Made by a program: the position numbers and the translations under genes
Notes under the pieces: generated by a model
The model's database searches: none
What the model saw: the letters and a program-made list of their open reading frames with translations, nothing else
Told to the model about the DNA's origin: nothing
NCBI GenBank assembly: GCA_907163345.1
Contig: CAJQUN010000055.1
Span: 2,604,001-2,668,000, forward strand
Length of the DNA: 64,000 bases
Source of the DNA: Haberlea rhodopensis
Taxonomy: Eukaryota > Streptophyta > Magnoliopsida > Lamiales > Gesneriaceae
Direction: 5' to 3'
In this document: positions 45,539-56,483 of the stretch, in pieces
How positions within the stretch are numbered: position 1 is the stretch's first letter
Layout of the letters: each line of letters starts with the position of its first letter

Positions 45539-47143
45539 CTAATACCTCCAAGCTGACGTGGTAACCAGTGGCCTATCATGCCAGCAAAGCAGCATCTCTG
45601 CCTGTCTCTTGGCGACGTGGAATCCTCGAACTTCCACTCTCCTAAGTAAACACTCTGCCTGAAACTCAGCAAATTGGCTCAGCCTCACCTGCCTTAGTCC
45701 CGCCGCCACCAGGGCCTCCCTCATCGGCGTCACGAGCCGCCCGGTTGCCTTCACACCTTCAAGGATCTTCGGAAACATGATGAAAGTCTCTATCCGCTGC
45801 ATATAATCCCCACCGCCGTCAAAGTTAGCAGCTTCCAAGGATTCCAAGAGCGTGGAGTAAAACTCCAGCCCATCAATCACAGCCTGCCTATACGACGATG
45901 ACCCGAAACCCATCGACCCTTCGATGTCCACATACACCACTACTTGCGGCGAAACTCGCCGGAGATCGTTCAGAAATCCAGTCCCGGTGTGTCGTAACAC
46001 CGACGGGGATAAGAGAACTGCAAGCTTTTCACCTTCCATGAATTTGATGGATTTGAAGGATAAGTATTCGAAGGTTGATATCAAAACAAACTCAATCTCG
46101 AACCTTATATTAAGCTCTCGTGCAAACTGTGCTAAATTCTCTCTGATCAATCTCGATTCCATGGCGTACTCATCAGGAACAAGAGCCGAAATTCGAAGAA
46201 TTGGAAGCCCACCTTTAAGCGAGTCTGCATTCTCCGCCAATTCTTTCATGAAGGAAGCCCAGTGGCCACCGAGCCCGATATCAAAGTCGATGACATGGAC
46301 CCGAAGGGAGTTATCTAAAGCGTCGAGCACGGATTGATTAGCCGTGAAGCTCGAAAACATGGTTATCGGGGAGATGCTATCGAAGATTTTTTGAGCTTTG
46401 ATAGTTTGAACTATCTCCGAAGAACTTGCAGGACGAGTAATCGGATTCGATCCAGTGATTAGCGATTGAAGGGCTTCTTTGAAGTAGAAAGCAGCTCTCT
46501 GAAGAGGCTTTCCAGTAGGAGACCTCAAGCGTTGGTTGAGCCGCGCTAATATCACCTGCCCGAGTTGAAGTGAGTTAGTCTCGAAGCACTCAGCAAGTCG
46601 AATTAGCTCTTCGACATAATCGAACCCCACGTTCCAATTGCAGCTGTTAAAATCGCCGGAAGTGGGATCCAAAGAAACAGTAGTGTACGTTGATACATCC
46701 GACAGAAGCCCAAAATCAGCTGGCACAAATTGAGTTGAATCAAAAGAGGAAACAGTGGAAAATTCCGATAGAGTTGAGTATTGGTTTTGATTAATCCGAG
46801 TGTTTTCGGATTGAGAATTGATTATTGGTTTTGAAACTGGGGTAGTGGAATCGTCATGCAAGCCCAATTCTCTCATCAAAGAATCCCAATCCTCCAAGTT
46901 TTGATTAATCAGAACATGGTCTTCCTCCAGCTGAAGAGGGTCGTGACCACAAACGGATCCCAATATATTATCAGTAGTGGAATTGGAAGTGGGCTTTTGA
47001 TTTGTAACCGGGCTCGGGCTCCCTCGGAGTTCAAGAACCGATTTGGGCTCGTAGGGGGAGCTCCTTGTGGTCGGATTCCGGTTGACGTTACGGTCAATTG
47101 GTTTGGAATTATTTTGATCGTTGGCAGTAAAGGGTACTTTCAT
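45539..47143 (-). CDS. SCL15: GRAS transcription regulator, SCARECROW-LIKE 15 type
   Basis: Intronless, 534 residues. A variable N-terminus contains LEDWDSLMRELGL (about 83-95). The GRAS domain follows: first leucine-rich region about 175-230 (QVILARLNQRLRSPTGKPLQ), VHVID at 282-286, second leucine-rich region about 330-375, then the PFYRE-like part (about 410-450), and the C-terminal SAW motif (LLCWHDRPLVTTSAWRY). The pattern fits the HAM/SCL15 branch, and the RLRSP and FHVAKRQ strings favour SCL15. In Arabidopsis SCL15 is a nuclear regulator that helps repress seed-maturation genes in seedlings. An ATG ten codons upstream (47173) is also in frame. I prefer 47143 because MKVPF resembles the start of related proteins. 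The Tat element ends about 320 bp beyond the stop. A miR171-like site is embedded at 46533-46553. Confidence 0.93.
   Translation of the reverse strand: MKVPFTANDQNNSKPIDRNVNRNPTTRSSPYEPKSVLELRGSPSPVTNQKPTSNSTTDNILGSVCGHDPLQLEEDHVLINQNLEDWDSLMRELGLHDDSTTPVSKPIINSQSENTRINQNQYSTLSEFSTVSSFDSTQFVPADFGLLSDVSTYTTVSLDPTSGDFNSCNWNVGFDYVEELIRLAECFETNSLQLGQVILARLNQRLRSPTGKPLQRAAFYFKEALQSLITGSNPITRPASSSEIVQTIKAQKIFDSISPITMFSSFTANQSVLDALDNSLRVHVIDFDIGLGGHWASFMKELAENADSLKGGLPILRISALVPDEYAMESRLIRENLAQFARELNIRFEIEFVLISTFEYLSFKSIKFMEGEKLAVLLSPSVLRHTGTGFLNDLRRVSPQVVVYVDIEGSMGFGSSSYRQAVIDGLEFYSTLLESLEAANFDGGGDYMQRIETFIMFPKILEGVKATGRLVTPMREALVAAGLRQVRLSQFAEFQAECLLRRVEVRGFHVAKRQAEMLLCWHDRPLVTTSAWRY
46533..46553 (-). 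promoter_or_regulatory. miR171-like target site in the SCL15-like mRNA
   Basis: The plus strand here, TGGTTGAGCCGCGCTAATAT plus C, equals the canonical miR171a sequence except at positions 3 and 15. The mRNA therefore has two mismatches to miR171a. Against 3'-shifted miR171 forms starting UUGAGCC the pairing improves at the seed. The site encodes VILARLNQ, the same place where HAM-type GRAS genes carry their functional miR171 site. Cleavage is not shown and the site may be only a relic of shared coding sequence. Confidence 0.6.
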
Positions 47144-48600
47144 TTCTTGAATAAAAAGATACGGAAAGGGCAAGAAAGCAGAAAGAAACCCTAGTAAGGG
47201 GAGGGATCTCCCTCTATCCTTGAAATCTTGAACTTAGTAGTATGAAAAATTGGAATTTCGGGGGCTCTTTCTGAGTGATAATTGTTGGCTTTTTATCTTG
47301 CTTGCATGGGGTCGAGGGTTGCTGTGGGGGTTGCGTTGGCAGTGCATGGGGTGAGTGGGTATCATTGTCATGCATGAGAGACATATAATATGATTTTGCA
47401 ATACATAAGAAGAGAAGATTAGGGGGAGCGATTGATTTATGACTCAGAAGCTTGTTGCTTAAGACTTTGAAGCCACACTTTAAATCTTTAATGATGATAC
47501 TTTCTTTGATTCTCACAATCTTTCTTTTTTTTGCTAGATTTTCCCATTATCTTTCAATATTTCTTGAGTGTTGATTTTGACTTTGGTTCTCATTTTTACC
47601 ATTTCTCACACCAATTAACATGCTTACATATCACTCCCCCTCCTTACAAGAGGCTTCTTTGGATAGGCTGTTCGAGCTTATAAAAATCCGATTCTGGACT
47701 AGCTAAAGGCTAAAAACAGTGTTGTTTCTCGGTGTTCTTTTTTAGATTGGTATCAGATTCCTTCTCTGTTTTGGGAGTTCTTCTGATTTTTGAGACTCTT
47801 AGTTTGTAATGGATTTTGCACCAATGGTGTTGTTTCTCATTTTTCTTTACAGTTTATAAACTATTCCGGTAAGTTCTACTGTTTTTCTGTATTTCAGTGT
47901 AACTTATATCAACGATTGTTTATACTGATTAAATCTATATATCTTAAATAATCATAGAATCAACAATCTACTCCAAATACCATGGTCTGTCAATGCACGC
48001 AGAAGGATATTTTTTCAGGGTATACCAATCCATAAAATCCAGGCTATAAAACACTCGTATTGACAAAACAGAAAAACAAAACCAACGACATAGCAGCATC
48101 CATGAATCTAATGTGAGTTGATAAAATAGCTTACATAGAATATAAGTAAATGAATAATTAAGAATGGATTTAATAAGAAAAATATTTTCAAATTACAACT
48201 CCTATCATTATCAAAAGGTTTTACGCACACTTAACCACATCATTTCAAATTAAAATTATGATTAATTTGAAGAAACATGGAACTGTTTGAGATGTATGTA
48301 TAAGCATATAGTCATTGCATTTGACGGGTTGTTCGACCTTACCCTAAAGATAGATTTGGGCCCTTGGATTGCAGTCGGGTTTCCTGACCCGCATTTGGCA
48401 TAGTCCATATAACAAAAGTAGGATATGCAATTGGGTGGGTTAGTGCACTTTAATTTCGGTATAACAAAAGGAGTTTGCGTACATATATCTACTGGGACTC
48501 ATCTTTAGTGGAGGCGAAAAGAAACATAGATGGCTTGCCAAAAGTGCCCCCAAAAAGGAACATGGACCAATGTGATATTGTCCGCAAAAATAATATTATT
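47144..48600. other. Upstream region of the SCL15-like gene
   Basis: Presumed 5' UTR and promoter, read on the minus strand. No clear TATA box or known element could be fixed. A short plus-strand open frame overlapping the gene's 5' part is an antisense shadow. Confidence 0.4.
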
Positions 48601-48603
48601 TTA

Positions 48604-48608
<5 letters not shown>

Positions 48609-48671
<63 letters not shown>
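48609..48671. repeat. TA microsatellite
   Basis: About 31 TA repeats. Further TA runs lie at 48781-48836 and 49341-49407. Open frames of alternating Ile and Tyr across them are spurious. Confidence 0.9.
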
Positions 48672-48675
<4 letters not shown>

Positions 48676-48775
48676 ATGATATATAGTTTTAGAAAAATTA
48701 ACAAAATCTTCCTATTAGTGGGTTAATTTTTGGTTCTTTATCCAGTCAAAAATTTAATTTAATAACAATCTCCAT

Positions 48776-48835
<60 letters not shown>

Positions 48836-49339
48836 CAAAGTGTGACTACTGACTACCCTCCAAGCAACTGGTCCACTCCTATAATTAACTGCTTCCAAAT
48901 CGTAAAAGTGGGAAATTTTGGGACGAAAAACGACAAATGAGTCAAAATGTAGGAGCTAAAGTATAGCTTTTCCATGCGTGAAAATGAAACTAAAATATTC
49001 CCCGATAGCCACCATCTCGGAGCCAAAATTCAAAATTACTTGGGATTGATCAATGTAAATAGAGTTAAAGAACTATCGTGATTTAGATGGTTGTACTAAA
49101 AAACTAAATTTTCGAGAATTAATATTTTTTTTTTTTTGAAATCTGCATGGTGCTAGAGCTCACCATAGTCCAAAGGGTTGCTCCGTCCATGGCCACAATG
49201 AAAATGCCCATCTTAAGCAAATTCCATGATAATTCTTGAATTGCCATAAAATTTTACATAATAATCATGCCATATGAAGTAATTAAGCAGCCGTTGTAGA
49301 AAATTAGAGATCAATAGTAAGTTTGATGTGACTTTTTGA

Positions 49340-49340
<1 letters not shown>

Positions 49341-49407
<67 letters not shown>
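49341..49407. repeat. TA microsatellite
   Basis: About 33 TA repeats. Confidence 0.9.
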
Positions 49408-49410
<3 letters not shown>

Positions 49411-51676
49411 ACATTTTTTAAAGTTTTTTTTTTCCTTAACATACAAACAAACTACTTATTAAAACTAGAAAAAGATGACATTTTAAGTGTTTTGGCCAAA
49501 TATATTGATGCAGTTTGGTTTGAAAGAGGTTAATGTACTGTTTAGTATGGTTGATAAAACAGCATTGATTACTCAACTCACACTCAACCACATATCAAAC
49601 ACTGTTTAACTTCCACCAAGATATACAACCTAAGGATTATAAGTCATCGTAAATAGTCTACGTTAGAGTTTAGCTTAGCTCTTTTGGTTGTATTCACGAG
49701 GTTTTGTTGTTTTCACATATATGTTACGCACTTGTATTGGTGCATCTTAGATGTTACATTTCAGGAGGTTTTGGCCTAGTCCACATCCTTGTAATGTTTT
49801 ATCAAATAATGCAATAAAATAAGTGGCATAATACCACCTTAATTTAATAAAAAAAAACACTATTTAACTAATTAGACGACATAAAGTACCTACTTTATCA
49901 ATTTTAATCACTCATATTTCACATCATTATCTTTCGATCATCTCATATCACGTGTCAAAAAGTTCCTGATTGAAGAATGTGATGTACATCTTAAGTTCTA
50001 TTTTCTTGTAGTGCATGAGGATAGATAGAAATAGGGGGGAAATTTGTGAAATGTGAACCTTAAAAAATAGAGTATATACTATATATATACCTCTTCATTT
50101 TATTATACTATACCATATATATATGTGGAATCGAAACAATTACATACTTTTGTACCTTATTCAAGTATAAAATTAAATGACGTCAAAATCTTTTGTTCCT
50201 AATAATGCACTAATTGTTCTCGAGAAACAATTTGGTATGAGGAATGAAGGATATTCTTTATTTATCGAATAATATTTGAGACACTGGTTAAATGGTCTTC
50301 TTTTAAATTATATTATACACACCACAACTAAAGAAAAACACACCACAAACATTATTTTTTTATTATAATTTCTCATATTAATTTGCAACCCAACAATAGC
50401 CAATTTCTCATCTATAAGTGATCCTTTAAACTTGTACTCCAATTTAGAAAATATCATGTAATTACTCAAAATATGATATTAGTACAATAAAGTTTTTTTT
50501 TTCCAACCCAAAACTTCATTTTAGGGTAACTTTTACACTAAAATAGTGCAACTTCTACATCAAACACAAAACTCAACTACAACACATCTACTTCAAACTT
50601 TACTCCAAAAGAATATTTTAGGAATATTCCCTTTCATTTTATTTTAAATAATTATTTTATAATTTATGATTTATGATTTATAATTTATAATTTATATAAT
50701 AATAATAATCATTATTATTCAAAACAAATTTAATTCTCTTGTTTTAACAAATTATTATTTTAGTTTTATATTAAATAATTCAATATATTAAACATAAAAT
50801 AAACTAAAAAACAAAAATCAAAGAAAACAAGCGTGAAACTTTCTCAACGTTAAATTATCAAAATTTAATTACTTTTCTGTCAAAAACATTAAATAATTTA
50901 AAAATTACAATAATATAATTAATAGTTTTAAAAGTGAAAAAGAAAACAAAAACAAATTTACATAAAAAGGAAAATGGTGCAACACTGTATCACATCTTCA
51001 AATTAACACCGAAGTTAGTGGTTGGTTGGAGATGAAACCCTGCGTCAAAATGGCATTTTACACCATTTTGGCGTATGATTGGAGATGTCCTTAATCTGAT
51101 TTCCATCATAGTACTGACATTGCACAAAACATTGTTGACATGTGGCGTCATGTCGGTAATGTATGTTAGCACTTCAACAAAAATCGGACTAAATTTGAAA
51201 GAAAAAAAATCAAATTATTATAAGACCTAATATTGACAAACTAGAGGACAAAATGCCTATAAGCCAACTTACACCAACAATTATACTATTTTCTCCAACT
51301 TTTTAACATGTAAAGTAGATAATAGAATGTCCTATATAATTTAATTAAGTTTCGAATTATAATATTACTAGAATACCCACCCAAAAAATTGAACCCTAAG
51401 ATTCAAAAGATGGATTTTGAGACGTAGGATGATTCTAAGAGACATGAAGCATCTTACACTTTGGTTTTGAGATGAAAGGACGATGCATTAGTTGTAGACA
51501 TATATACTACTTCTCAAAGTTACCAATATTCCGGCCTACAAATCAAAAAGGCCACTTTAAGCTAACAAACCCTCCTTCACAATTAATTCTTAGCACTTTT
51601 TTTTAATTTTAATAAAGAAAAGAATGACCCATAATTTAAAATGGGTCCTACAAATTGACCTGACTGGCCATGGGTT
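49408..51676. other. Intergenic, nothing firmly recognised
   Basis: At 49690-49860 a T-rich segment ending in TTTAATAAAAAAAAAC looks like a LINE or processed 3' tail. At 50990-51080 phrases such as GTTGGTTGGAGATG and GATTGGAGATGTCC resemble ends of Harbinger-type MITEs, but no TSD was found. The rest is AT-rich and low in complexity. Confidence 0.4.
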
Positions 51677-51692
51677 AGCTAAACTTTAATAT

Positions 51693-51783
51693 ATATTTTT
51701 TATTTATAGGACAGTATGACTCGAACTCGAGTTTTACCAAATGGGAAGATGAGCTTACACACTCTTGTTAAGGCCAAAAGCGC
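51693..51783 (-). mobile_element. SINE-like retroposon with 16-bp TSD
   Basis: 91 bp flanked by a perfect 16-bp direct repeat, AGCTAAACTTTAATAT (51677-51692 and 51784-51799). On the minus strand it contains ACTCGAGTTCGAGTC, a Pol III B-box match, and ends in an A-rich tail (TATAAATAAAAAAT). Long TSD, A-rich tail and internal B box are the hallmarks of a tRNA-derived SINE. The A box is not obvious, so the 5' end may be truncated. Confidence 0.75.
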
Positions 51784-51799
51784 AGCTAAACTTTAATAT

Positions 51800-52302
51800 T
51801 GGATCTACTTGACTGTTTGTGTCTGCATTCATGTATGTATGTATTGATATATGAATGTATGTATGTATGTACGTACGTATATATTAGTCAAGCCTGTAAT
51901 TTGTTCTCTGTTTAAAAAATTAGAACGAAGTTGTCAAGTAAAGTTTGTGTTTATCCTTTTTCTTATTTTTTCGTGTCTGATTGGTTTCAAAATCCAAATG
52001 AATCTAGAATGTTATAGCAAATGCGTGTAGAATAGTCATGGGTTGTGTATGAGAAATTTAAAGTAATCTCGTGTAACTCTTTTTATTGTACTTCTGAAGC
52101 TCATTAATATTAATTCTCTTTTCTGATTAAGAAAAAAAAAACTAAATTTATTGTCATTCAAATAGTTATTGATTTCAAGATACTATATTAAATTAAATTT
52201 TCTTTACGTTTATTTGTCTATTTTGTTTATGTTTCAGATCTCATGTTTTAGCCAATTCCTTATTTCAAAGAATTCAGTGTTATTTTTCAATAAACTAAAT
52301 TT
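51800..52302. other. Intergenic, nothing recognised
   Basis: AT-rich, with a GTAT/GTAC microsatellite near 51830-51880. Confidence 0.5.
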
Positions 52303-52496
52303 TATTAGATATTAATTATATCTGATAAAATAAATTTCTCCCAAACTCTCTTCTTCATGATAGTTCAGCATATGTAATATGGTATCAGTGTTTCAATTCA
52401 TCTCGCTGAATTTCATCGATTTCTCTTTGACATTGTTCTCTTTGATTCAAGCTCGTTATCATTTTCAGTTTTGTCTGCAATTCACAATCTCCTCAA

Positions 52497-52803
52497 ATGA
52501 CTTCTTCTGATTCTGGTTTGGTCGCCAGAGGACGTTCCGCCATTGATAACCACCTCAGTCCATATTTTTTACATCACTCTGGCTATCCTGCAATTTCACT
52601 TGTATCTCAAACCTTGATTGAGACAATTATGCCACATGGAGTCGTGCCATGATTATTGCATTCTATGCCATGATTATTGCATTCTCTGTGAAAAATAAAA
52701 AAGGTTTTTGTTGATGGTTCAATTGCAAAACCTGAAATTACAGATCCGAATTTCTCCTCTTCGATCTGGAACAACAATGTTGTCATCTCTTGGATTATAC
52801 ACT
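52497..52803 (+). pseudogene. Copia gag, 5' fragment
   Basis: Begins MTSSDSGL (ATG at 52497). LSPYFLHHSGYPAISLVSQTL is typical of the copia Gag N-terminus. After a disturbed stretch with a small local duplication (ATGATTATTGCATTCT twice) it continues GFVDGSIAKPEITDPN before being cut by an LTR insertion. Non-functional. Confidence 0.7.
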
Positions 52804-54271
52804 CATATTCCTTCATATTTTACATGGTTTCTTGCTGATTTTCGATCATAATTACGTTTTTTGGTCTTATTTTGTCACGTCTTGTAGGAATCCAGGTAAC
52901 TACGTGGTTTGTGGACTAAAATGGTGCAAAAAAAAAAAAAGGATTAAAGTGATGTATTGATGTCAAGGCTCCAAGTTTTCCATCATACAGACAGTAGTAA
53001 CATGCCTTCCAAGAGGGGTAAATATGCCAAGCCTACGGCAATTGAAAATGTTGAGAGTTAAAGTAGGCGTAACTACGTCATTCTAAGGCGTAAATACGTC
53101 AATGCTACCACAAAGACATTTTCTGAAAAGTTAAATCATGCGTAACAACGCCACTTTGAGGAGTAGCTACGGCACTGGAAGCGTAAATACGCCAGATCCG
53201 TGGCGTTAATACGCCAGTTACGCGGGAAGCCAAATTTTTAACACATCATCGACGTGGTTACGCCAGTATCATCGGCGTAAATACGCCAACAGAATTTTGA
53301 AAATTTTTCCTACCTTCCTTATCTGATCCACTCGGACTTGAGGGGTATTGAAGGGCATTTTTGGGGGAAAAAATTAGGCATACACCATCAGAAAAGAAAA
53401 CAAGGTTTTGAGGAGGAGAAAAAGATAAGACGACGGCTCGGAGCAAAAAGTGAAGATTTCATCACGAGACGGAGGCGTTCATCTGAGAACGGGGAATAAC
53501 TTCTAAATCGTTTTGTATTTCAAACTTTTATTTGGTTTTATGGATTGTTTAAACATGTCTATGTGTTTATCTCATTCTATCATGAACTAACTATCTTTCT
53601 AGGAGAACGTTGTAGCTTGTTTTGAAACTATGCTTATTATAAATTGATTGATTTATTTGGATTTTCATATGGTTTATTTGTGTTTCCCTATTCTTAATGT
53701 TTTTGATCTACTGGACATTGATTGAATGATGATATATTTGTAATCTATCACTCGAGAGAAGAGGTTGTGAATAAGATAGAAGGGATTCATGTCGTGTGAG
53801 TTTATAGAGTTCGAGAGACCTATAACTCCATATAAGTCGTTAAAGGAATTACTGTGCAATTTCAATTGTTTGATATTTAATCTTAGATAGAGATATCAAG
53901 ATTGATGTTAGATTACTTCTGCTTAACACTCGAGAAATGGAGTAGAAAATAAATAAGAATTCTCGGCTAGTAAACTAGGAAAATCCATAATATTGAGATC
54001 AAGCAATGATAAGTGTAGTGGATGAAAAAATGAAATCGATCTCCTAGATTCATCTCTAATTGATTTTTCCAACTAAAAATTTGATCATTGGTAGTTTAAT
54101 TGATTTTTATTAATTTGCATAAAACAACTCAACCATTCGATTCTCTAGATAAATCGAAGATTGTTTTAATTCAGTAATTAGATATAACTTTATAATCAAT
54201 CTCTGTGGGTTCGACATCTTTTTATACTAAAATTTGACAACCATACACTTGCGGTAAGAAATTTCACGTCA
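52804..54271 (+). mobile_element. Solo or truncated Athila-like LTR inserted in copia gag
   Basis: Shares landmarks with the LTR at 20429-21715: TAGGAATCCAGG near the start, TTTCATCAC...CGGAGGCG..., ATCGTTTTGTATTT, ATCTATCACTCGAGAG, and the end TGTGGGTTCGACATC...CTTGCGGTAAG. The right end is CACGTCA (54271). The left end is uncertain by about 30 bp. In place of GATCGATC palindromes it has GGCGTAAATACGCC repeats (53010-53290). Confidence 0.65.
53010..53290. repeat. Array of GGCGTAAATACGCC palindromes
   Basis: At least seven variants (GGCGTAAATACG, GCGTAACAACGCC, GGCGTTAATACGCC, GGCGTAAATACGCC) in 280 bp, in the position where related LTRs carry CGATCGATCG. Confidence 0.85.
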
Positions 54272-54276
54272 ACCAA

Positions 54277-55114
54277 CAGCTGCTAGGGTGAATCATGTCT
54301 CTAATCAAGACACTCATAGTACATTGCCAGGTGGTGATTTTTTCCATTCTTTGAACTCTGATCAATATCAGCAACTGATGAAGATGCTTGCAAATCATTT
54401 GCCCACATCCACTACTATAGGTGATACCTCTGCAGCAGGTCCTTCATTTACTACAGGTACCTATTTTCCGCTTCATTGCATGGTTCTTTCTCAGATCATA
54501 AGTTTTGGATTATGGGCTCCGATGCTTCTAAACATATTTGCTCACATGCTAGTGCCTTTTCACTCATGAAGGATTTACATAATTCCACTTCCTAACAACA
54601 CCACCATTATGGTGATGTTAGCCTTGCTTCTCAGTTAATTTTGAATGATACTCTATATGTTCCCCAATTCGCTTTCAATCTGATATCTGTAAGTGCATTA
54701 ACCGATGATTCTCGATTCATGGTTTAGTTTTATCATGATAAATTCATTATTCAAGGGACATCCACCAAGAGGATGATTGGCAAGGATGATAGAGTTGGGG
54801 ACTTATATCTTTTCTATCCAGCTTTTGCTTCCATACAAATTACTGCTGATGTGAATAAAGTTACAGCTGTCATTTGGCACAATCGTCTTGGACATCCCTT
54901 TTACAAGTTGTTAGAGGTTTTCAAGGCACAATTACATTTTGATTTAGTTAGTAGCTCTACTCAATCTCCTTGCTATGTCTGACCTTTTGCTAAACAAATC
55001 AAATTACCTTTCATTACTCATTGTGAAAATGTCAAAACTTTCCTTTGATTTGATTCCTTATTATATTTGGGGACCTATCATTGATCGCTATTATTTTAAA
55101 CAGTATTTTTCGAG
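54277..55114 (+). pseudogene. Copia gag end, protease and integrase start
   Basis: After a Gag tail (NSDQYQQLMKMLANHLP), the protease region reads SFWIMGSDASKHICSHA, where the usual catalytic Asp-Ser-Gly is replaced. The pre-integrase domain shows WHNRLGHP and later PFAKQIKLPF. The frame breaks several times and stops at FDLIPYYIWGP, where an inserted LTR begins. Confidence 0.7.
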
Positions 55115-56483
55115 TGTATCGATTTATGTACCGCAAGTGCAGGGTGTCAAGTTTTAAAGTACGATTGTCGAACCCACGAGGACTAGGGAATAATTACCAA
55201 ACTCAATCAATTTAACTATATTTAGCCTACGAAAATTAGGGATGATTAATTAACTAAATTGACTAATGGCACGAAATTCAATCCAACAAGTAGTAAAGAG
55301 AATATAATCAGTAGAGATAATTATCAAGACTTCTGGTTCACCCATGCAATCCCCCACAATTCGCCTACGTTAATAATTAAATTCAAACGTTCTAAGGTAA
55401 CACGTTTTCCTAATGCACTTGTTATACCTTGGTCCAATTATAACAAGTCTAATACTAAGATGCAACAAGACAATGATCATGCACTTATTTAACACTCAAT
55501 ATTGTATGTCGCTTTATGAAAACTTCTAGCCTTCGATTTTAGTAAATCTATTGATATCACACATGTATTTGACTTTATCTTTAGATCTCAGACTGAAATC
55601 CACGGTTTCAATCCCAATAAATAATCAATCAAGAATGATTAATCCATTGAAAGCATGGACAACAATAAATTAAACTCAAAGAATTGTAAGAATCAATCAA
55701 AACTTAATTAAAATTATGGGTTCAAAGCATGTGATCCCCTAAGTCTTGACAACAAAACTTAGCCAACTATAGTCATCAAATAATAATGAGAAATCATATT
55801 TTTCAACAATCTAAACATTAATAATTTGATAAAAACAAATATCAAAGTTTAGGAATACTAAAGTAACAATAGGCTTTGACTCCTTGCGTTGCTCTGTCGT
55901 CCCGTCTCTTCCGATGTCTTATTCTTCAATGGTTTGATGGTATGGATGATGGTAGAAGATGGAATATGAATGGAGGCTTTTTTTATGGTGAATTATGAGC
56001 CAAAAGATCCCCTTTTTCGTCCAAGTTAATCCCATATATAGTAGTGGAGAGTTTTGCAAAGTTTGGACACAAAATAACCAAGAATGAAACAAAATCTCAA
56101 AAATTTCGGGTCTAGCGATCGATCGCTGCGAGTTACCGATCGATCGCCAGACTATTCTGATTTTTATTTTTCAAATTTCTCAAAGCGGCGATCGATCGGT
56201 AGGAACTGGTGATCGATCGCGAGAATCTTCTGGTCAGCGGCGATCGATCGGTAAAAACTTCCGATCGACCGCGAAGTCTAAAATTTCACAATTTACGATT
56301 TCGTCTCTCCTTTTTTGTGTTTGTTCGGTTTGGTCCTTTTTCATCATTTATAGCTTATTTCCTCCACTTTTATGCATTTGAACCTGGATTCCTAAAATAT
56401 ACAAATATATACCAAAAAAACGTAATATTTTCTAGGAATCACTACAAAAACACCCATAATCGTCTATCAAATTAAGTGTATCA
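55115..56483 (-). repeat. Minus-strand Athila-like 3' LTR
   Basis: On the minus strand it starts TGATACACTTAATTTG directly after a purine tract (AAGTCTGAGGGAGT, 56484-56497) and ends ...CTTGCGGTAC...ATCGATACA. Contains six CGATCGATCG-type palindromes at about 56110-56275. 1369 bp. Confidence 0.75.

Noticed and set aside
46856..47194. Plus-strand 112-codon gene opposite SCL15
   Set aside because: Antisense shadow of the GRAS coding sequence with no supporting motif.
50480..51080. Harbinger-type MITE
   Set aside because: Some phrases fit that group, but no matching left terminus or 3-bp TSD was identified.
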